A stretch of 64,000 nucleotides of DNA. It comes from Acidovorax sp. 107 (GTDB lineage Bacteria > Pseudomonadota > Gammaproteobacteria > Burkholderiales > Burkholderiaceae_C). A program made the position numbers and the translations under genes. Shown here piece by piece: positions 1-9,155 of this stretch (position 1 is its first letter; the number at the start of each line of letters is the position of its first letter). The notes beneath the pieces are model-generated. The model ran no database searches. It saw nothing but the letters and a program-made list of their open reading frames with translations, and had not been told where the DNA came from. The stretch covers positions 4,234,001 through 4,298,000 of the forward strand of contig NZ_QBTZ01000001.1 in NCBI RefSeq assembly GCF_003058055.1, read 5' to 3'.

Positions 1-83
1 CGCCGAGCAAGAGCCGCCCCGCAGTGAGGGCGGCGTCCCCCTGGAGGGGGAAGGCGCGAAGCGACTCAGGGGGGGCTTCATAT
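1..83 (-). repeat. Dispersed GC-rich hairpin repeat (family B, copy 1)
   Basis: Read on the minus strand this stretch runs CCCCCCTGAG, CGCTTCGCGCCTTCCCCC, a short hairpin, then GGGGGACGCC and TGCGGGGCGGC. The same ordered blocks recur on the plus strand at 27463-27557 with a different, longer central hairpin. It lies just downstream of ugpA and contains no credible gene. It could work as a transcript-stabilising or terminating element, or be a small non-autonomous mobile repeat. The left end of the copy may lie outside the window. Confidence 0.55.
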
Positions 84-965
84 TCAGTACTGCACTTTCT
101 TCTCGACGTAGCGGAATTGGATGACCGTGAGCACAACCACGATGGCCATCAGCACCACCGACTGCGCCGCCGAGCCGCCCATGTCCATGGCCTTGAAACC
201 ATCGTGGTAGACCTTGTAGACCAGGATGGAGGTGTCGCGTCCCGGGCCGCCCTGCGTGGTCGAGTCCACGATGGCAAAGGTGTCGAAGAACGCGTACACG
301 ACGTTGATCACCAGCAGGAAGAACGTGGTGGGCGACAGCAGCGGAAACTGGATGCTCCAGAACCGGCGCCAGGGGCCGGCGCCGTCGATAGCGGCGGCTT
401 CGATCAGCGACTTGGGGATGGACTGCAACCCTGCCAGGAAGAACAGGAAGTTGTAGGAAATCTGCTTCCACACCGCTGCAATCACGATCAGTGCCATGGC
501 GTGGTCGGAGTTGAGCATGTGGTTCCAGTCAAAGCCCGACTGGCGCAGCATGTAGGCTACCACCCCCAGCGAGGGCGAGAACATGAACATCCACAGCACG
601 CCTGCCACCGCAGGGGCCACGGCGTAAGGCAGCAGCAGGGCAGTCTTGTAAACGATGGCGCCCTTGACGATGCGGTCGGCAAAGATTGCAAGGATGAGCG
701 ACAGGCCAATGCCCACCACCGCCACCAGGATCGAGAAGAAAGCCGTGGTCTTGAAGGACGCCAGGTAGCCCGGGTCTTCAAACAGGGCCTTGAAGTTGTC
801 CAGCCCCACCCATTCGGTGGACATGCCAAAGCTGTCCTGCATCTGGAACGACTGCACCAGGGCTTGGCCTGCGGGCCAGAAGAAGAACACGCTGATGATG
901 ACCAGCTGAGGCGCCAGAAGCACCCAGGGCAGCCATGCGGAGCGGAAAAGTACGCGTTTTTCCAT
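84..965 (-). CDS. ugpA: sn-glycerol-3-phosphate ABC transporter permease UgpA
   Basis: Inner-membrane permease of the glycerol-3-phosphate / glycerophosphodiester importer UgpBAEC. The 293-residue product has the usual length and several hydrophobic segments. It carries the binding-protein-dependent permease EAA loop (EAAAIDGAGPWRRF, around residues 188-201), which contacts the ATPase UgpC. Segments such as LLPYAVAPAVAGVLW and SYNFLFFLAGLQSIPKSLIE closely resemble E. coli UgpA as I recall it. It lies downstream of ugpB on the same strand with 119 bases between them, a gap that holds strong hairpins. The partners ugpE and ugpC are not in the window and would be expected to the left. Confidence 0.95.
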   Translation of the reverse strand: MEKRVLFRSAWLPWVLLAPQLVIISVFFFWPAGQALVQSFQMQDSFGMSTEWVGLDNFKALFEDPGYLASFKTTAFFSILVAVVGIGLSLILAIFADRIVKGAIVYKTALLLPYAVAPAVAGVLWMFMFSPSLGVVAYMLRQSGFDWNHMLNSDHAMALIVIAAVWKQISYNFLFFLAGLQSIPKSLIEAAAIDGAGPWRRFWSIQFPLLSPTTFFLLVINVVYAFFDTFAIVDSTTQGGPGRDTSILVYKVYHDGFKAMDMGGSAAQSVVLMAIVVVLTVIQFRYVEKKVQY

Positions 966-976
966 GACGAAACTCT

Positions 977-1026
977 CAAAAAGAAAACCCCACCGCCCCG
1001 TGAACCAAGATGGTTGACGGGGCGGC
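977..1026 (-). terminator. Intercistronic hairpin with T-rich tail between ugpB and ugpA
   Basis: On the minus strand a 9-bp GC-rich stem (arms 1017-1025 and 993-1001) with an inner AACCA/TGGTT pairing is followed by TTTTCTTTTT. This is the shape of a partial rho-independent terminator. It sits after the binding-protein gene and before the permease gene, so it could keep ugpB mRNA more abundant than ugpA mRNA, as is known for other binding-protein operons. Confidence 0.6.
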
Positions 1027-1032
1027 GGGCTT

Positions 1033-1066
1033 TCGATGCAACCCGCCAGGTGGCGGGCGGCATCGA
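1033..1066 (-). other. Second perfect hairpin in the ugpB-ugpA gap
   Basis: Arms TCGATGC (1033-1039) and GCATCGA (1060-1066) pair perfectly. Inside them CCCGCC (1042-1047) pairs with GGCGGG (1052-1057) around a 4-base loop. There is no T-run behind it, so it is more likely an mRNA 3'-end stabiliser than a terminator. Confidence 0.5.
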
Positions 1067-1084
1067 CAGATGGTGGGACCGTAC

Positions 1085-2398
1085 TTACTTGTTGGCGCGT
1101 GCGAAGCGGGCCAGTTGTTCGTTGCCACGGGTCACAGCGGTGTCCAGGGCTTCCTTGGGCGACTTCTTGCCCGACCAGATCTGTTCGGTTTCCTCGTCGA
1201 TGATCGTGCGGATCTGCACGAAGTTGCCCAGGCGGATACCGCGCGACTTGTCGGTGGCCTTGCGGATCATCTGCGTCACGGCCACGTCGGTGCCGGGGTT
1301 CTTGTCATAGAAGCCCGATGCTTCGGTCAGCTTGTACGCGCCCATGGTCACTGGCAGATAGCCGGTGCGCTGGTGGCTGGCGGCCTGCACCTTGGTGTCG
1401 TTCAGGAAGTTCAGGAAGCTGGCCACGCCCTTGTATTCCTCCGTCTTCTTGCCGGCCATCACCCACAGGCTGGCACCGCCGATGGCGGTGTTCTGTGGGG
1501 CGCCCTTCACATCGGGGTAGTAGGGCAGGGTGGAGATGCCGTAGGCAAACTTGGCTTCCTTGGCCACGCGGGCATACAGACCCGACGAGCCGGTGATCAT
1601 GGCGCACTCACCCGAGGGGAAGGACGCATCGGCCGTGTTGTTGCGGCCCTTGTAGACGAAGCTGCCTTCCTTGGAGGCCTTGGCCAGGTTCTCGAAGTGG
1701 CGCACGTGCAGCGGGGTGTTGATCTGCAGCTGGGCGTCGTTGCCGTCAAAGCCGTTGTTCTTGGAAGCGAACAGGGTGTTGTGCCACAGCGAGAAGCTTT
1801 CCAGCTGCGTCCAGCTCACCCAACTGGTGGTGAACGGGCAACTATGGCCGCTGGCCTTGAGCTTGGAGGCGGCAGCGAACACTTCGGGCCAGGTCTTGGG
1901 CGGCTTGTCGGCGTCCAGGCCGGCCTTCTTGAAGGCGTCCTTGTTGTAATAGAAGATGGTGGTGGAACTGTTGAGCGGGTAGCTCAGCATCTGGCCGTTG
2001 GGGGCGGTGTAGTAACCGGCCACGGCAGAGACGTACTGCGTGGGGTCGAACTTGAAGCCGGCGTCGTTCAGCACCTTGGCCGCAGGCACGATGGCGCCCT
2101 TGCTGGCCATCATGGTGGCGGTGCCTACCTCGAACACTTGCAGGATGTGGGGGGCATTGCCGGCGCGGAAGGCGGCGATGGCACCGGTCATCGATTCGTC
2201 ATACTGGCCCTTGTAGGTGGGCACGATCTTGTACTGGGTCTGGCTGGCGTTGTATTGCTTGGCCAGGTCGTTGACCCAGTCGCCCAGCGCTGCACTCATC
2301 GAGTGCCACCATTGGATCTCAATGGGTGCCTGTGCTTGCGCAGGTGCGCAGACCGACATGGCAACAGCAGCGCAGACCGCCAGAAGCTTCGTTTTCAT
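1085..2398 (-). CDS. ugpB: sn-glycerol-3-phosphate ABC transporter substrate-binding protein UgpB
   Basis: Periplasmic binding protein that delivers glycerol-3-phosphate to UgpAE. The start at 2398 is preferred because a strong Shine-Dalgarno (GAGGAAATATTC) precedes it and because it begins with a clean Sec signal peptide (MKTKLLAVCAAVAMSVCAPA, cleavage after about residue 22). The open frame extends further upstream, but into non-coding-looking sequence. The mature part holds family-typical segments: WWHSMSAALGDWVNDLAKQY, TYKGQYDESM, GNAPHILQVFEVGTATMMAS, AIGGASLWVM and the C-terminal GNFVQIRTIIDEE. The 437-residue length is normal. It is the first gene of the ugp operon, with Pho-box-like repeats upstream. 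Confidence 0.95.
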   Translation of the reverse strand: MKTKLLAVCAAVAMSVCAPAQAQAPIEIQWWHSMSAALGDWVNDLAKQYNASQTQYKIVPTYKGQYDESMTGAIAAFRAGNAPHILQVFEVGTATMMASKGAIVPAAKVLNDAGFKFDPTQYVSAVAGYYTAPNGQMLSYPLNSSTTIFYYNKDAFKKAGLDADKPPKTWPEVFAAASKLKASGHSCPFTTSWVSWTQLESFSLWHNTLFASKNNGFDGNDAQLQINTPLHVRHFENLAKASKEGSFVYKGRNNTADASFPSGECAMITGSSGLYARVAKEAKFAYGISTLPYYPDVKGAPQNTAIGGASLWVMAGKKTEEYKGVASFLNFLNDTKVQAASHQRTGYLPVTMGAYKLTEASGFYDKNPGTDVAVTQMIRKATDKSRGIRLGNFVQIRTIIDEETEQIWSGKKSPKEALDTAVTRGNEQLARFARANK

Positions 2399-2438
2399 GA
2401 ATATTTCCTCCGAGGATGACGAAAAGCACAAGGGCCGG

Positions 2439-2471
2439 ATGCTATGCAGCCTCTGTGACATTGATATGTCG
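2439..2471 (-). promoter_or_regulatory. Proximal Pho-box-like repeat with -10-like hexamer for ugpB
   Basis: On the minus strand CGACATA (2465-2471) and TGTCACA (2454-2460) are direct half-sites 11 bp apart. A TAGCAT -10-like hexamer (2439-2444) follows at a PhoB-promoter-like distance. The match to a Pho box is partial. The ugp operon is a classical PhoB target in E. coli; the assignment here is inference. Confidence 0.4.
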
Positions 2472-2537
2472 TTGTCGCATGAGCCCGCGCCCTGCAACAA
2501 CCGGGGAAACCCCTTGGGGTACCCGTGAGGGGAGCGA

Positions 2538-2555
2538 TTGTGACCTTTTTGTGAC
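2538..2555 (-). promoter_or_regulatory. Distal Pho-box-like direct repeat upstream of ugpB
   Basis: GTCACAA occurs twice on the minus strand in exact 11-bp phase (plus-strand TTGTGAC at 2538-2544 and 2549-2555) with an A-rich spacer. This is the architecture of a Pho box: 7-bp direct repeats with a 4-bp spacer and a TGTCA core. It lies about 140 bp upstream of the ugpB start in the ugpB-serA divergent region. Confidence 0.5.
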
Positions 2556-2697
2556 AATGTGTGGTGCATTTGCCGAGGCTTGCAAGGTTTTGTGCAATGC
2601 ACCATGCTGGGGGCTGTTCGCACATCGGTGCAGCACCGTTTCGTTCGCGCCGTCGCGCGCCGCTTCCTTCTTCCATCCCTTCTTCATCCTCATCGCC

Positions 2698-3927
2698 ATG
2701 GCTACCAACTCGCTGGACAAGAACAAAATCAAGTTTCTGCTGCTCGAAGGCATCCATTCTTCTGCGGTGGACGTGATCCGTGCGGCGGGCTATACCCAGA
2801 TCGAGACCGTGTCCGGCGCGCTGCCCGATGAAGAGCTCAAGCGCAAGATCGCTGATGTGCACTTTGTGGGCATTCGCTCGCGCACCCAGCTCACTGAGGA
2901 AGTGTTTGCCCAGGCTCACAAGCTGGTGGCCGTGGGCTGCTTTTGTATTGGCACCAACCAGGTGGACCTGAATGCGGCGCGCGAGCGGGGCATTGCAGTG
3001 TTCAATGCGCCGTACTCCAACACCCGCTCGGTGGCTGAGCTGGTTCTGGCCGAAGCCATCCTGCTGCTGCGCGGCGTGCCCGAGAAGAACGCGGTGGCGC
3101 ACCGGGGAGGCTGGCTCAAGTCGGCCGACAACGCGTACGAGATCCGGGGCAAGACCCTGGGCATCGTCGGCTATGGCTCCATCGGCACACAGTTGTCGGT
3201 GCTGGCCGAGGCCATGGGCATGCACGTGGCGTTCTTTGATGTGGTCAACAAGCTGCCCCTGGGCAATGCGCGGCAGGTGCAGCACCTGCACGACCTGCTG
3301 GGCCAGAGCGACATCGTGAGCCTGCATGTGCCCGAGCTGCCGTCCACCGAAGGCATGATCGGTGCCGCCGAAATCGCGGCCATGAAGCCGGGCGGCATCC
3401 TTATCAACGCTGCGCGGGGCACGGTGGTGGATATTGAAGCGCTGGCGGGCGCGCTCAAGGCCAAGAAGCTGCTGGGCGCTGCCATCGACGTGTTCCCGGT
3501 CGAGCCACGTACCAACAAGGATGAGTTCCAGTCGCCCCTGCGCGGCCTGGACAACGTGATCCTCACCCCCCACATCGGCGGCTCCACCATGGAGGCGCAG
3601 GCCAACATTGGCCTGGAGGTGGCCGAGAAGCTGGTGAAGTACAGCGACAACGGCACCAGCACCTCGTCGGTCAACTTCCCCGAGGTGGCGCTGCCGGCCC
3701 ACCCCGGCAAGCACCGCTTGCTGCACATCCACCGCAACGTGCCAGGGGTGCTGTCCGAGATCAACCGCATCTTCTCGGACAACCAGATCAATATCTCCGC
3801 CCAGTACCTGCAAACGAACGAGAAGATCGGCTACGTGGTCATCGACATCGATGCCGCCTCGTCGGACCTGGCGCTGGACAAGCTGGCGCAGGTCAGCGGC
3901 ACGCTGCGCAGCCGCGTGCTGTTCTGA
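2698..3927 (+). CDS. serA: D-3-phosphoglycerate dehydrogenase SerA
   Basis: Cytosolic NAD-dependent enzyme that oxidises 3-phosphoglycerate to 3-phosphohydroxypyruvate, the first step of serine synthesis. The ATG at 2698 gives 409 residues, matching the short E. coli-type enzyme; the frame is open further upstream but lacks family sequence there. The Rossmann motif GIVGYGSIG is near residues 155-163. Catalytic Arg240 lies in INAARGTVVD, Glu is near 269 in FPVEP, and His292 is in TPHIGG. A C-terminal ACT domain (about residues 335-409, HRNVPGVLSEINRIF) is the expected serine feedback site. A strong terminator follows directly. Confidence 0.95.
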   Translation: MATNSLDKNKIKFLLLEGIHSSAVDVIRAAGYTQIETVSGALPDEELKRKIADVHFVGIRSRTQLTEEVFAQAHKLVAVGCFCIGTNQVDLNAARERGIAVFNAPYSNTRSVAELVLAEAILLLRGVPEKNAVAHRGGWLKSADNAYEIRGKTLGIVGYGSIGTQLSVLAEAMGMHVAFFDVVNKLPLGNARQVQHLHDLLGQSDIVSLHVPELPSTEGMIGAAEIAAMKPGGILINAARGTVVDIEALAGALKAKKLLGAAIDVFPVEPRTNKDEFQSPLRGLDNVILTPHIGGSTMEAQANIGLEVAEKLVKYSDNGTSTSSVNFPEVALPAHPGKHRLLHIHRNVPGVLSEINRIFSDNQINISAQYLQTNEKIGYVVIDIDAASSDLALDKLAQVSGTLRSRVLF

Positions 3928-3933
3928 CACTAT

Positions 3934-3966
3934 TGCAAGGCCGCGCACGGCCTTGCACGTTCTTTT
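3934..3966 (+). terminator. Rho-independent terminator of serA
   Basis: A perfect 10-bp stem, TGCAAGGCCG (3934-3943) and CGGCCTTGCA (3948-3957), has a CGCA loop and is followed by a T-rich tail. It begins seven bases after the serA stop codon. Confidence 0.9.
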
Positions 3967-4090
3967 TGCGCCCGGCCACCCGCCCCGATCTGCGGCGAGC
4001 GCTTTCCGCCAGATGCGTGCAGGGGCCCCCTGGCCCGGCAAGGCACAGGCCGGTGGCTTAAAATCGCGCCCCCACCCCAGGTAGACCCCC

Positions 4091-7000
4091 ATGAATGTAC
4101 CGATCGCGTTGGCGGCCTTGCAGACGCAGGCCGCCGAGCCTGCCCGACTGCGAGAAATTCCCTATAACTACACCTCGTTCTCCGACCGGGAGATCGTGAT
4201 CCGGCTGCTGGGCTCCGCCTCCTGGGAGGTCCTGGACCAACTGCGCAAAGAACGCCGTACCGGCCGCTCCGCCCGCATGCTGTATGAGGTGCTGGGCGAT
4301 ATCTGGGTGGTGCAGCGCAACCCCTATCTGCAGGACGACCTGCTGGACAACCCGGGCCGCCGCAAGCTGCTGGTCGATGCACTGAACCACCGGCTGGCCG
4401 AGATTGAGAAGCGCCGCACCCCCGCCGACGACGCCGACCGCGACCGCCTCGTGGGCGAGCTGGTTGTCGCCGCGCGCCGTGCGGTGGCCGAGTTCAACGC
4501 CACCTTCGAGCAGGCCGCGCAGCTGCGCCGCCAGATCCAGCGCACGCTGGGCCGCCTCACCGCCAAGGACAACATCAAGTTTGACGGCCTTTCGCGCGTG
4601 TCCCACGTGACCGATGCGACCGACTGGCGTGTGGAGTACCCGTTCGTGGTACTCACCCCCGACACCGAGGTGGAGATGGCGGGCCTGGTCAAGGGCTGTA
4701 TCGAACTGGGCCTGACCATCGTTCCCCGTGGGGGCGGCACCGGCTACACCGGCGGCGCGATCCCGCTGACCTGGAAGAGCGTTGTCATCAACACCGAAAA
4801 GCTCGAAGCCATGACCGAGGTGGAAATGCGCCGCCTGCCGGGCCTGGACCGCGAGGTGGGCACGGTGTGGACCGAAGCCGGCGTGGTCACCCAGCGCGTG
4901 GCCGACGCCGCCGAGCGTGCAGGTTTTGTGTTTGCGGTGGACCCGACCAGTGCCGAGGCATCGTGCATTGGTGGCAATATCGCCATGAACGCAGGCGGCA
5001 AGAAGGCCGTGCTGTGGGGCACGGCGCTCGACAACCTGGCCAGCTGGCGCATGGTCACGCCCGACGCCCAATGGCTGGAGGTGACCCGCCTGGACCACAA
5101 CATGGGCAAGATCCATGATGTGGAAGTGGCGACCTTCGAGCTGCAGTACTTCGAGGCCGACGGCAAGACGCCCGTGCGCACCGAGCGCCTGAGCATCCCG
5201 GGCCGCACCTTCCGCAAGGAAGGCCTGGGCAAGGACGTGACGGACAAGTTCCTGGCGGGCCTGCCCGGCATCCAGAAGGAAGGCTGCGACGGCCTCATCA
5301 CCAGTGCGCGCTGGGTGGTGCACCGGATGCCCGAGCACACGCGCACCGTGTGCCTGGAGTTCTTTGGCAACGCCAAGGACGCCGTGCCTTCGATTGTGGA
5401 AATCAAGGACTTCATGTTCGCCGAGCAAAAGCGCAGTGGCGTGCTGCTGGCCGGGCTGGAGCACCTGGACGACCGCTATCTGAAAGCCGTGGGCTACGCC
5501 ACCAAGAGCAAGAAGGGCAATGGCGGCCTGCCCAAGATGGTGCTGATTGGCGACATTGCCGGCGACAACGCCGACGACGTGGCCCGCGTGACCAGCGAGG
5601 TCGTGCGCCTGGCCAACACCCGCAGCGGCGAAGGCTTTGTGGCCATCACGGCTGACGCGCGCAAGAAGTTCTGGGCCGACCGCAAGAAGACGGCGGCCAT
5701 CAGCCGTCACACCAACGCCTTCAAGATCAACGAAGACGTGGTGATCCCGCTGCCGCGCATGGCCGAGTACACCGACGGCATCGAGCGCATCAACATCGAA
5801 CTGAGCCTGCGCAACAAGCTCAAGCTGTGCGATGCGCTGACCGAGTTCTTCGAACGCGGCAACCTGCCCCTGGGCAAGCACGACGCCGACGACGAAGTGC
5901 CCTCGCCCGAACTGCTGCAAGAGCGCGTGGCCCAAGCCATCGCCCTGGTGGACGAGGTGCGCGGCCTGTGGCAAGGGTGGCTGCACGATGTGGAGACGTT
6001 GTTCCCGCAATTGCAGGACCATACGCTGCGTGCCAGCTGGAAGACCCAGCTGCGCGCGCCGCTGCAAGGCATCTTCACCGGTGCGGCGTTCAAGCCCATC
6101 CTGGACGAGGCCGTGGCCATTCACAAGCGTGTGCTCAAGGGCCGCGTGTGGGTGGCGCTGCACATGCACGCCGGCGACGGCAATGTGCACACCAACATCC
6201 CCGTCAACAGCGACGATTACGAGATGCTGCAGACCGCCCACGAGGCCGTGGCGCGCATCATGGTGCTGGCGCGCAGCCTCAATGGCGTGATCTCTGGCGA
6301 ACACGGCATTGGCATCACCAAGCTGGAGTTCCTGACCGACGACGAACTGCGCCCGTTTGCCGAGTACAAGCGCAAGGTGGACCCGGAGGGCCGTTTCAAT
6401 AAGGGTAAGTTGCTCCGAAATCAGGAGCAATCTGGGCATGTTTCACCGGCGCTTGATGCCGATTTGGCCTCAAAACCTGCGCTGCATGCCGACTTGACCA
6501 ACGCCTACACGCCGAGCTTCGGCCTGATGGGACACGAGTCGCTGATCATGCAGCAGAGCGACATTGGCGCCATTGCCGATTCGGTCAAGGACTGCCTGCG
6601 CTGCGGCAAGTGCAAGCCCGTGTGCTCCACGCACGTGCCGCGCGCCAACCTGCTGTACAGCCCGCGCAACAAGATCCTGGCAACGTCGCTGCTGGTCGAG
6701 GCGTTTTTGTATGAAGAGCAGACCCGCCGGGGCGTGAGCATCAAGCACTGGCAGGAGTTCGAGGATGTGGCAGACCACTGCACGGTGTGCCACAAGTGCG
6801 AGAGCCCTTGCCCGGTGAAGATCGACTTCGGCGATGTCACGATGAACATGCGCAACCTGCTGCGCAAGATGGGCAAGAAGAGCTTCCGGCCCGGCAACGC
6901 GCTGGCCATGACCATGCTCAACGCCACCAACCCCGACACCATCAAGCTGCTGCGCACGGCCATGGTGGGCGTGGGCTTCAAGGCCCAGCGCATGGCGGTG

Positions 7001-8008
7001 GACCTGCTGCGCAAGGTGTCCCGCAAGCAGACGGCCAAGCCGCCTGCCACGGTGGGCACGGCGCCGATCAAGGAACAGGTGATCCACTTCGTCAACAAGA
7101 AGCTGCCGGGTGGTCTGCCCAAGAAAACCGCGCGCGCGTTGCTGGACATCGAGGACAAGGACTACGTGCCCATCATCCGCAACCCGCAGGCCACCACGGC
7201 CGAGACGGAGGCGGTGTTCTACTTCCCCGGGTGCGGGTCGGAGCGCTTGTTCTCGCAGGTCGGCTTGGCGACCCAGGCCATGCTGTGGCATGCAGGCGTG
7301 CAGACGGTGCTGCCGCCGGGCTACCTGTGCTGCGGCTACCCGCAGCGCGGCAGCGGCCAGTTCGACAAGGCCGAGAAGATGATCACGGACAACCGCGTGC
7401 TCTTCCACCGCGTCGCCAACACGCTCAACTACCTGGATATCAAGACCGTGGTGGTGAGCTGCGGCACCTGCTACGACCAGCTGCAGGGCTACGAATTCGA
7501 CAAGATTTTCCCGGGCTGCCGCATCATCGACATCCACGAATACCTGCTCGAAAAAGGCATCACGCTGCCCGCAGGCCAGGGCGGTTACCTGTACCACGAG
7601 CCCTGCCACAACCCGATGAAGCAGGGAGACTCGATGAAGACCGTGCGCGCTCTCGTGGGCGACAAGGTGCTCAAGAGCGAACGGTGCTGCGGCGAATCGG
7701 GCACGCTGGGCGTGACGCGGCCCGACGTGTCGACCCAGGTGCGCTTCCGCAAGGAAGAGGAAATCCGCAAGGGCGAGACCCAGCTGCGCGCCAGCGGCGC
7801 CGTGGGCGCGCAGGACAACATCAAGATCCTGACCAGCTGCCCCAGCTGCCTGCAGGGCATCACACGCTACGGCGACGACCTGCAGACCGGCTTGCTCGAA
7901 GCCGACTACATCGTCATCGAGATGGCCAAGCAGATCCTGGGCGAGAACTGGCTGCCCGAATATGTGCAGCGTGCCAACCAGGGCGGCATCGAGCGGGTTC
8001 TCGTGTGA
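4091..8008 (+). CDS. Large DUF3683 / FAD-linked oxidase / Fe-S oxidoreductase fusion (D-lactate or glycolate dehydrogenase-like)
   Basis: A 1305-residue multidomain oxidoreductase. In order: an N-terminal DUF3683-type region (about 20-150); an FAD-binding PCMH domain with the [10 protein letters not shown] motif near residue 213; a FAD-oxidase C-terminal domain (about 450-780, including [20 protein letters not shown]); and a two-cluster ferredoxin domain with [11 protein letters not shown] near 834 and [13 protein letters not shown] near 896. Two CCG repeats follow, with FPGCGSERL near 1046 and HEPCHNP near 1170. The architecture matches flavin/Fe-S 2-hydroxyacid dehydrogenases such as Dld-type D-lactate dehydrogenases and fused GlcD-GlcF, which pass electrons to quinone. 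The substrate cannot be read from sequence. Its stop overlaps the next start by four bases. Confidence 0.85.
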   Translation: MNVPIALAALQTQAAEPARLREIPYNYTSFSDREIVIRLLGSASWEVLDQLRKERRTGRSARMLYEVLGDIWVVQRNPYLQDDLLDNPGRRKLLVDALNHRLAEIEKRRTPADDADRDRLVGELVVAARRAVAEFNATFEQAAQLRRQIQRTLGRLTAKDNIKFDGLSRVSHVTDATDWRVEYPFVVLTPDTEVEMAGLVKGCIELGLTIVPRGGGTGYTGGAIPLTWKSVVINTEKLEAMTEVEMRRLPGLDREVGTVWTEAGVVTQRVADAAERAGFVFAVDPTSAEASCIGGNIAMNAGGKKAVLWGTALDNLASWRMVTPDAQWLEVTRLDHNMGKIHDVEVATFELQYFEADGKTPVRTERLSIPGRTFRKEGLGKDVTDKFLAGLPGIQKEGCDGLITSARWVVHRMPEHTRTVCLEFFGNAKDAVPSIVEIKDFMFAEQKRSGVLLAGLEHLDDRYLKAVGYATKSKKGNGGLPKMVLIGDIAGDNADDVARVTSEVVRLANTRSGEGFVAITADARKKFWADRKKTAAISRHTNAFKINEDVVIPLPRMAEYTDGIERINIELSLRNKLKLCDALTEFFERGNLPLGKHDADDEVPSPELLQERVAQAIALVDEVRGLWQGWLHDVETLFPQLQDHTLRASWKTQLRAPLQGIFTGAAFKPILDEAVAIHKRVLKGRVWVALHMHAGDGNVHTNIPVNSDDYEMLQTAHEAVARIMVLARSLNGVISGEHGIGITKLEFLTDDELRPFAEYKRKVDPEGRFNKGKLLRNQEQSGHVSPALDADLASKPALHADLTNAYTPSFGLMGHESLIMQQSDIGAIADSVKDCLRCGKCKPVCSTHVPRANLLYSPRNKILATSLLVEAFLYEEQTRRGVSIKHWQEFEDVADHCTVCHKCESPCPVKIDFGDVTMNMRNLLRKMGKKSFRPGNALAMTMLNATNPDTIKLLRTAMVGVGFKAQRMAVDLLRKVSRKQTAKPPATVGTAPIKEQVIHFVNKKLPGGLPKKTARALLDIEDKDYVPIIRNPQATTAETEAVFYFPGCGSERLFSQVGLATQAMLWHAGVQTVLPPGYLCCGYPQRGSGQFDKAEKMITDNRVLFHRVANTLNYLDIKTVVVSCGTCYDQLQGYEFDKIFPGCRIIDIHEYLLEKGITLPAGQGGYLYHEPCHNPMKQGDSMKTVRALVGDKVLKSERCCGESGTLGVTRPDVSTQVRFRKEEEIRKGETQLRASGAVGAQDNIKILTSCPSCLQGITRYGDDLQTGLLEADYIVIEMAKQILGENWLPEYVQRANQGGIERVLV

Positions 8009-8439
8009 CGGCGTGCCCTTTGTGCGCCGAAGACGGCGGCGCGCTCGTCTGGCGCGATGCGCATCTGCGCGTGATCCGGGCCAACGAAGCGGGCTTTCCG
8101 GCGTTCTACCGCGTGGTGTGGAATGCGCATGTGGCCGAGTGGTCGGACCTGGCCGCCGCTGACCGCCTGCATTGCATGGAAGCCGTGACCGTGGTGGAGC
8201 AGGCGCTGCGCCAGCACCTGTCGCCCACCAAGGTCAACATTGCGGCGCTGGGCAACCTGGTTCCCCATCTGCACTGGCACGTGATTGCCCGGTTTGACTG
8301 GGACAGCCACTTTCCGGCGCCTGTGTGGGCGGCTGCGCAGCGGCGCAGCCCTGCGGCGCAAGAGGCGGCCGTGCAGGCGTTGCTGCCAGCGCTGGAGGCG
8401 CACCTGCAATCGCAACTGGCGCAGTGGGCCATCCGGTAA
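8005..8439 (+). CDS. HIT family hydrolase
   Basis: A 144-residue histidine-triad protein with the signature HLHWHV near residue 92, followed by a conserved RFDWDSHFP segment; HIT proteins hydrolyse nucleoside phosphoramidates or dinucleotides. CPLC at residues 4-7 is typical of the bacterial subgroup. Translation probably starts at the GTG at 8005, which overlaps the previous stop (GTGTGA) and suggests translational coupling to the large oxidoreductase. The physiological substrate is unknown. Confidence 0.85.
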   Translation: MTACPLCAEDGGALVWRDAHLRVIRANEAGFPAFYRVVWNAHVAEWSDLAAADRLHCMEAVTVVEQALRQHLSPTKVNIAALGNLVPHLHWHVIARFDWDSHFPAPVWAAAQRRSPAAQEAAVQALLPALEAHLQSQLAQWAIR

Positions 8440-8518
8440 CCCGCATGCAGAGTGCGCCCACGCGGGTGGGACAATTGCCGCCGTCGTTTCTGACAACAGT
8501 TTTCTCACAGGTGATTCC

Positions 8519-8941
8519 ATGGCAGGTTTGAAAGCGGGTGCGCCCACGCCGCAAGCCCTCACGGTGCATGAGCAGTCGCGCGTGCTGGAGGTGGGCTTTT
8601 CGGATGGCGCCACGTTCCGCATTCCGTTTGAGCTGATGCGCGTGTACTCGCCGTCGGCCGAGGTGCAGGGCCACGGCCCGGGGCAAGAGGTGCTGCAGAC
8701 GGGCAAGCGCAACGTGACGCTGGTCAATCTGGAGCCGGTGGGCAACTATGCCGTCAAGCCCACGTTCTCCGACGGGCATGACAGCGGCATCTTCACCTGG
8801 GACTATCTGTACGAACTGGGCCAGAAGCAGGACGCACTGTGGGCCCAGTACACCGAGCGGCTGGCTGCGGCAGGAGCGGATCGCGATGCGCCCATGGCGG
8901 CCAAGGGCGGCGCCGGGGGCCATGCCTGCGGTGGCCACTGA
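8519..8941 (+). CDS. DUF971 (gamma-butyrobetaine hydroxylase-like N-terminal domain) protein
   Basis: A 140-residue protein made almost entirely of the DUF971 fold. Recognisable stretches are LEVGFSDGATFRIPFELMRVY and VGNYAVKPTFSDGHDSGIFTWDYLYELG. The C-terminus ends in a Gly/His tail (GGAGGHACGGH) that could bind metal. This family often lies just upstream of ubiE in betaproteobacteria, as here. Its biochemical role is not established, though homologous domains have been linked to Fe-S protein assembly. Confidence 0.85.
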   Translation: MAGLKAGAPTPQALTVHEQSRVLEVGFSDGATFRIPFELMRVYSPSAEVQGHGPGQEVLQTGKRNVTLVNLEPVGNYAVKPTFSDGHDSGIFTWDYLYELGQKQDALWAQYTERLAAAGADRDAPMAAKGGAGGHACGGH

Positions 8942-9005
8942 GGCTCCCTGCCAGCTCGGCCACGCTGCTGGCGCGTAAAGTCGCCGAAGCCCCTGCACAC
9001 CAAGG

Positions 9006-9064
9006 TGCTATTGAAAACATAGCTGTAGGCGCAATATTTACTTGCACCAGCGGCTGGTTTTGTT
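9006..9064 (+). repeat. Comamonadaceae-type dispersed repeat (family A, copy 1)
   Basis: TGCTATTGAAAACATAGCTG followed by AGGCGCAATATTTAC and a GGCTGGTTTTG tail. The same modular pattern (TTGCTATT, ATAGCT, GCGC-AT-rich-GCGC, GCC) recurs at 26202, 29757, 34672 (reversed) and, shortened, at 40664. It occupies the gap upstream of ubiE. Confidence 0.6.
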
Positions 9065-9155
9065 TCAATGGCGTTCTCCAAATTGCGACAGATGCCCCAA
9101 TGCAACGCGGGGTTGTCGCTGTACCTCTGGCGTTCACGCGCCTAGCATGATTCTT

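Noticed and set aside
2395-6439. Long minus-strand open frames opposite serA and the large oxidoreductase
   Set aside because: The translated sequences are His/Gly/Arg-rich shadow frames without domains, while the plus-strand genes are clearly conserved.
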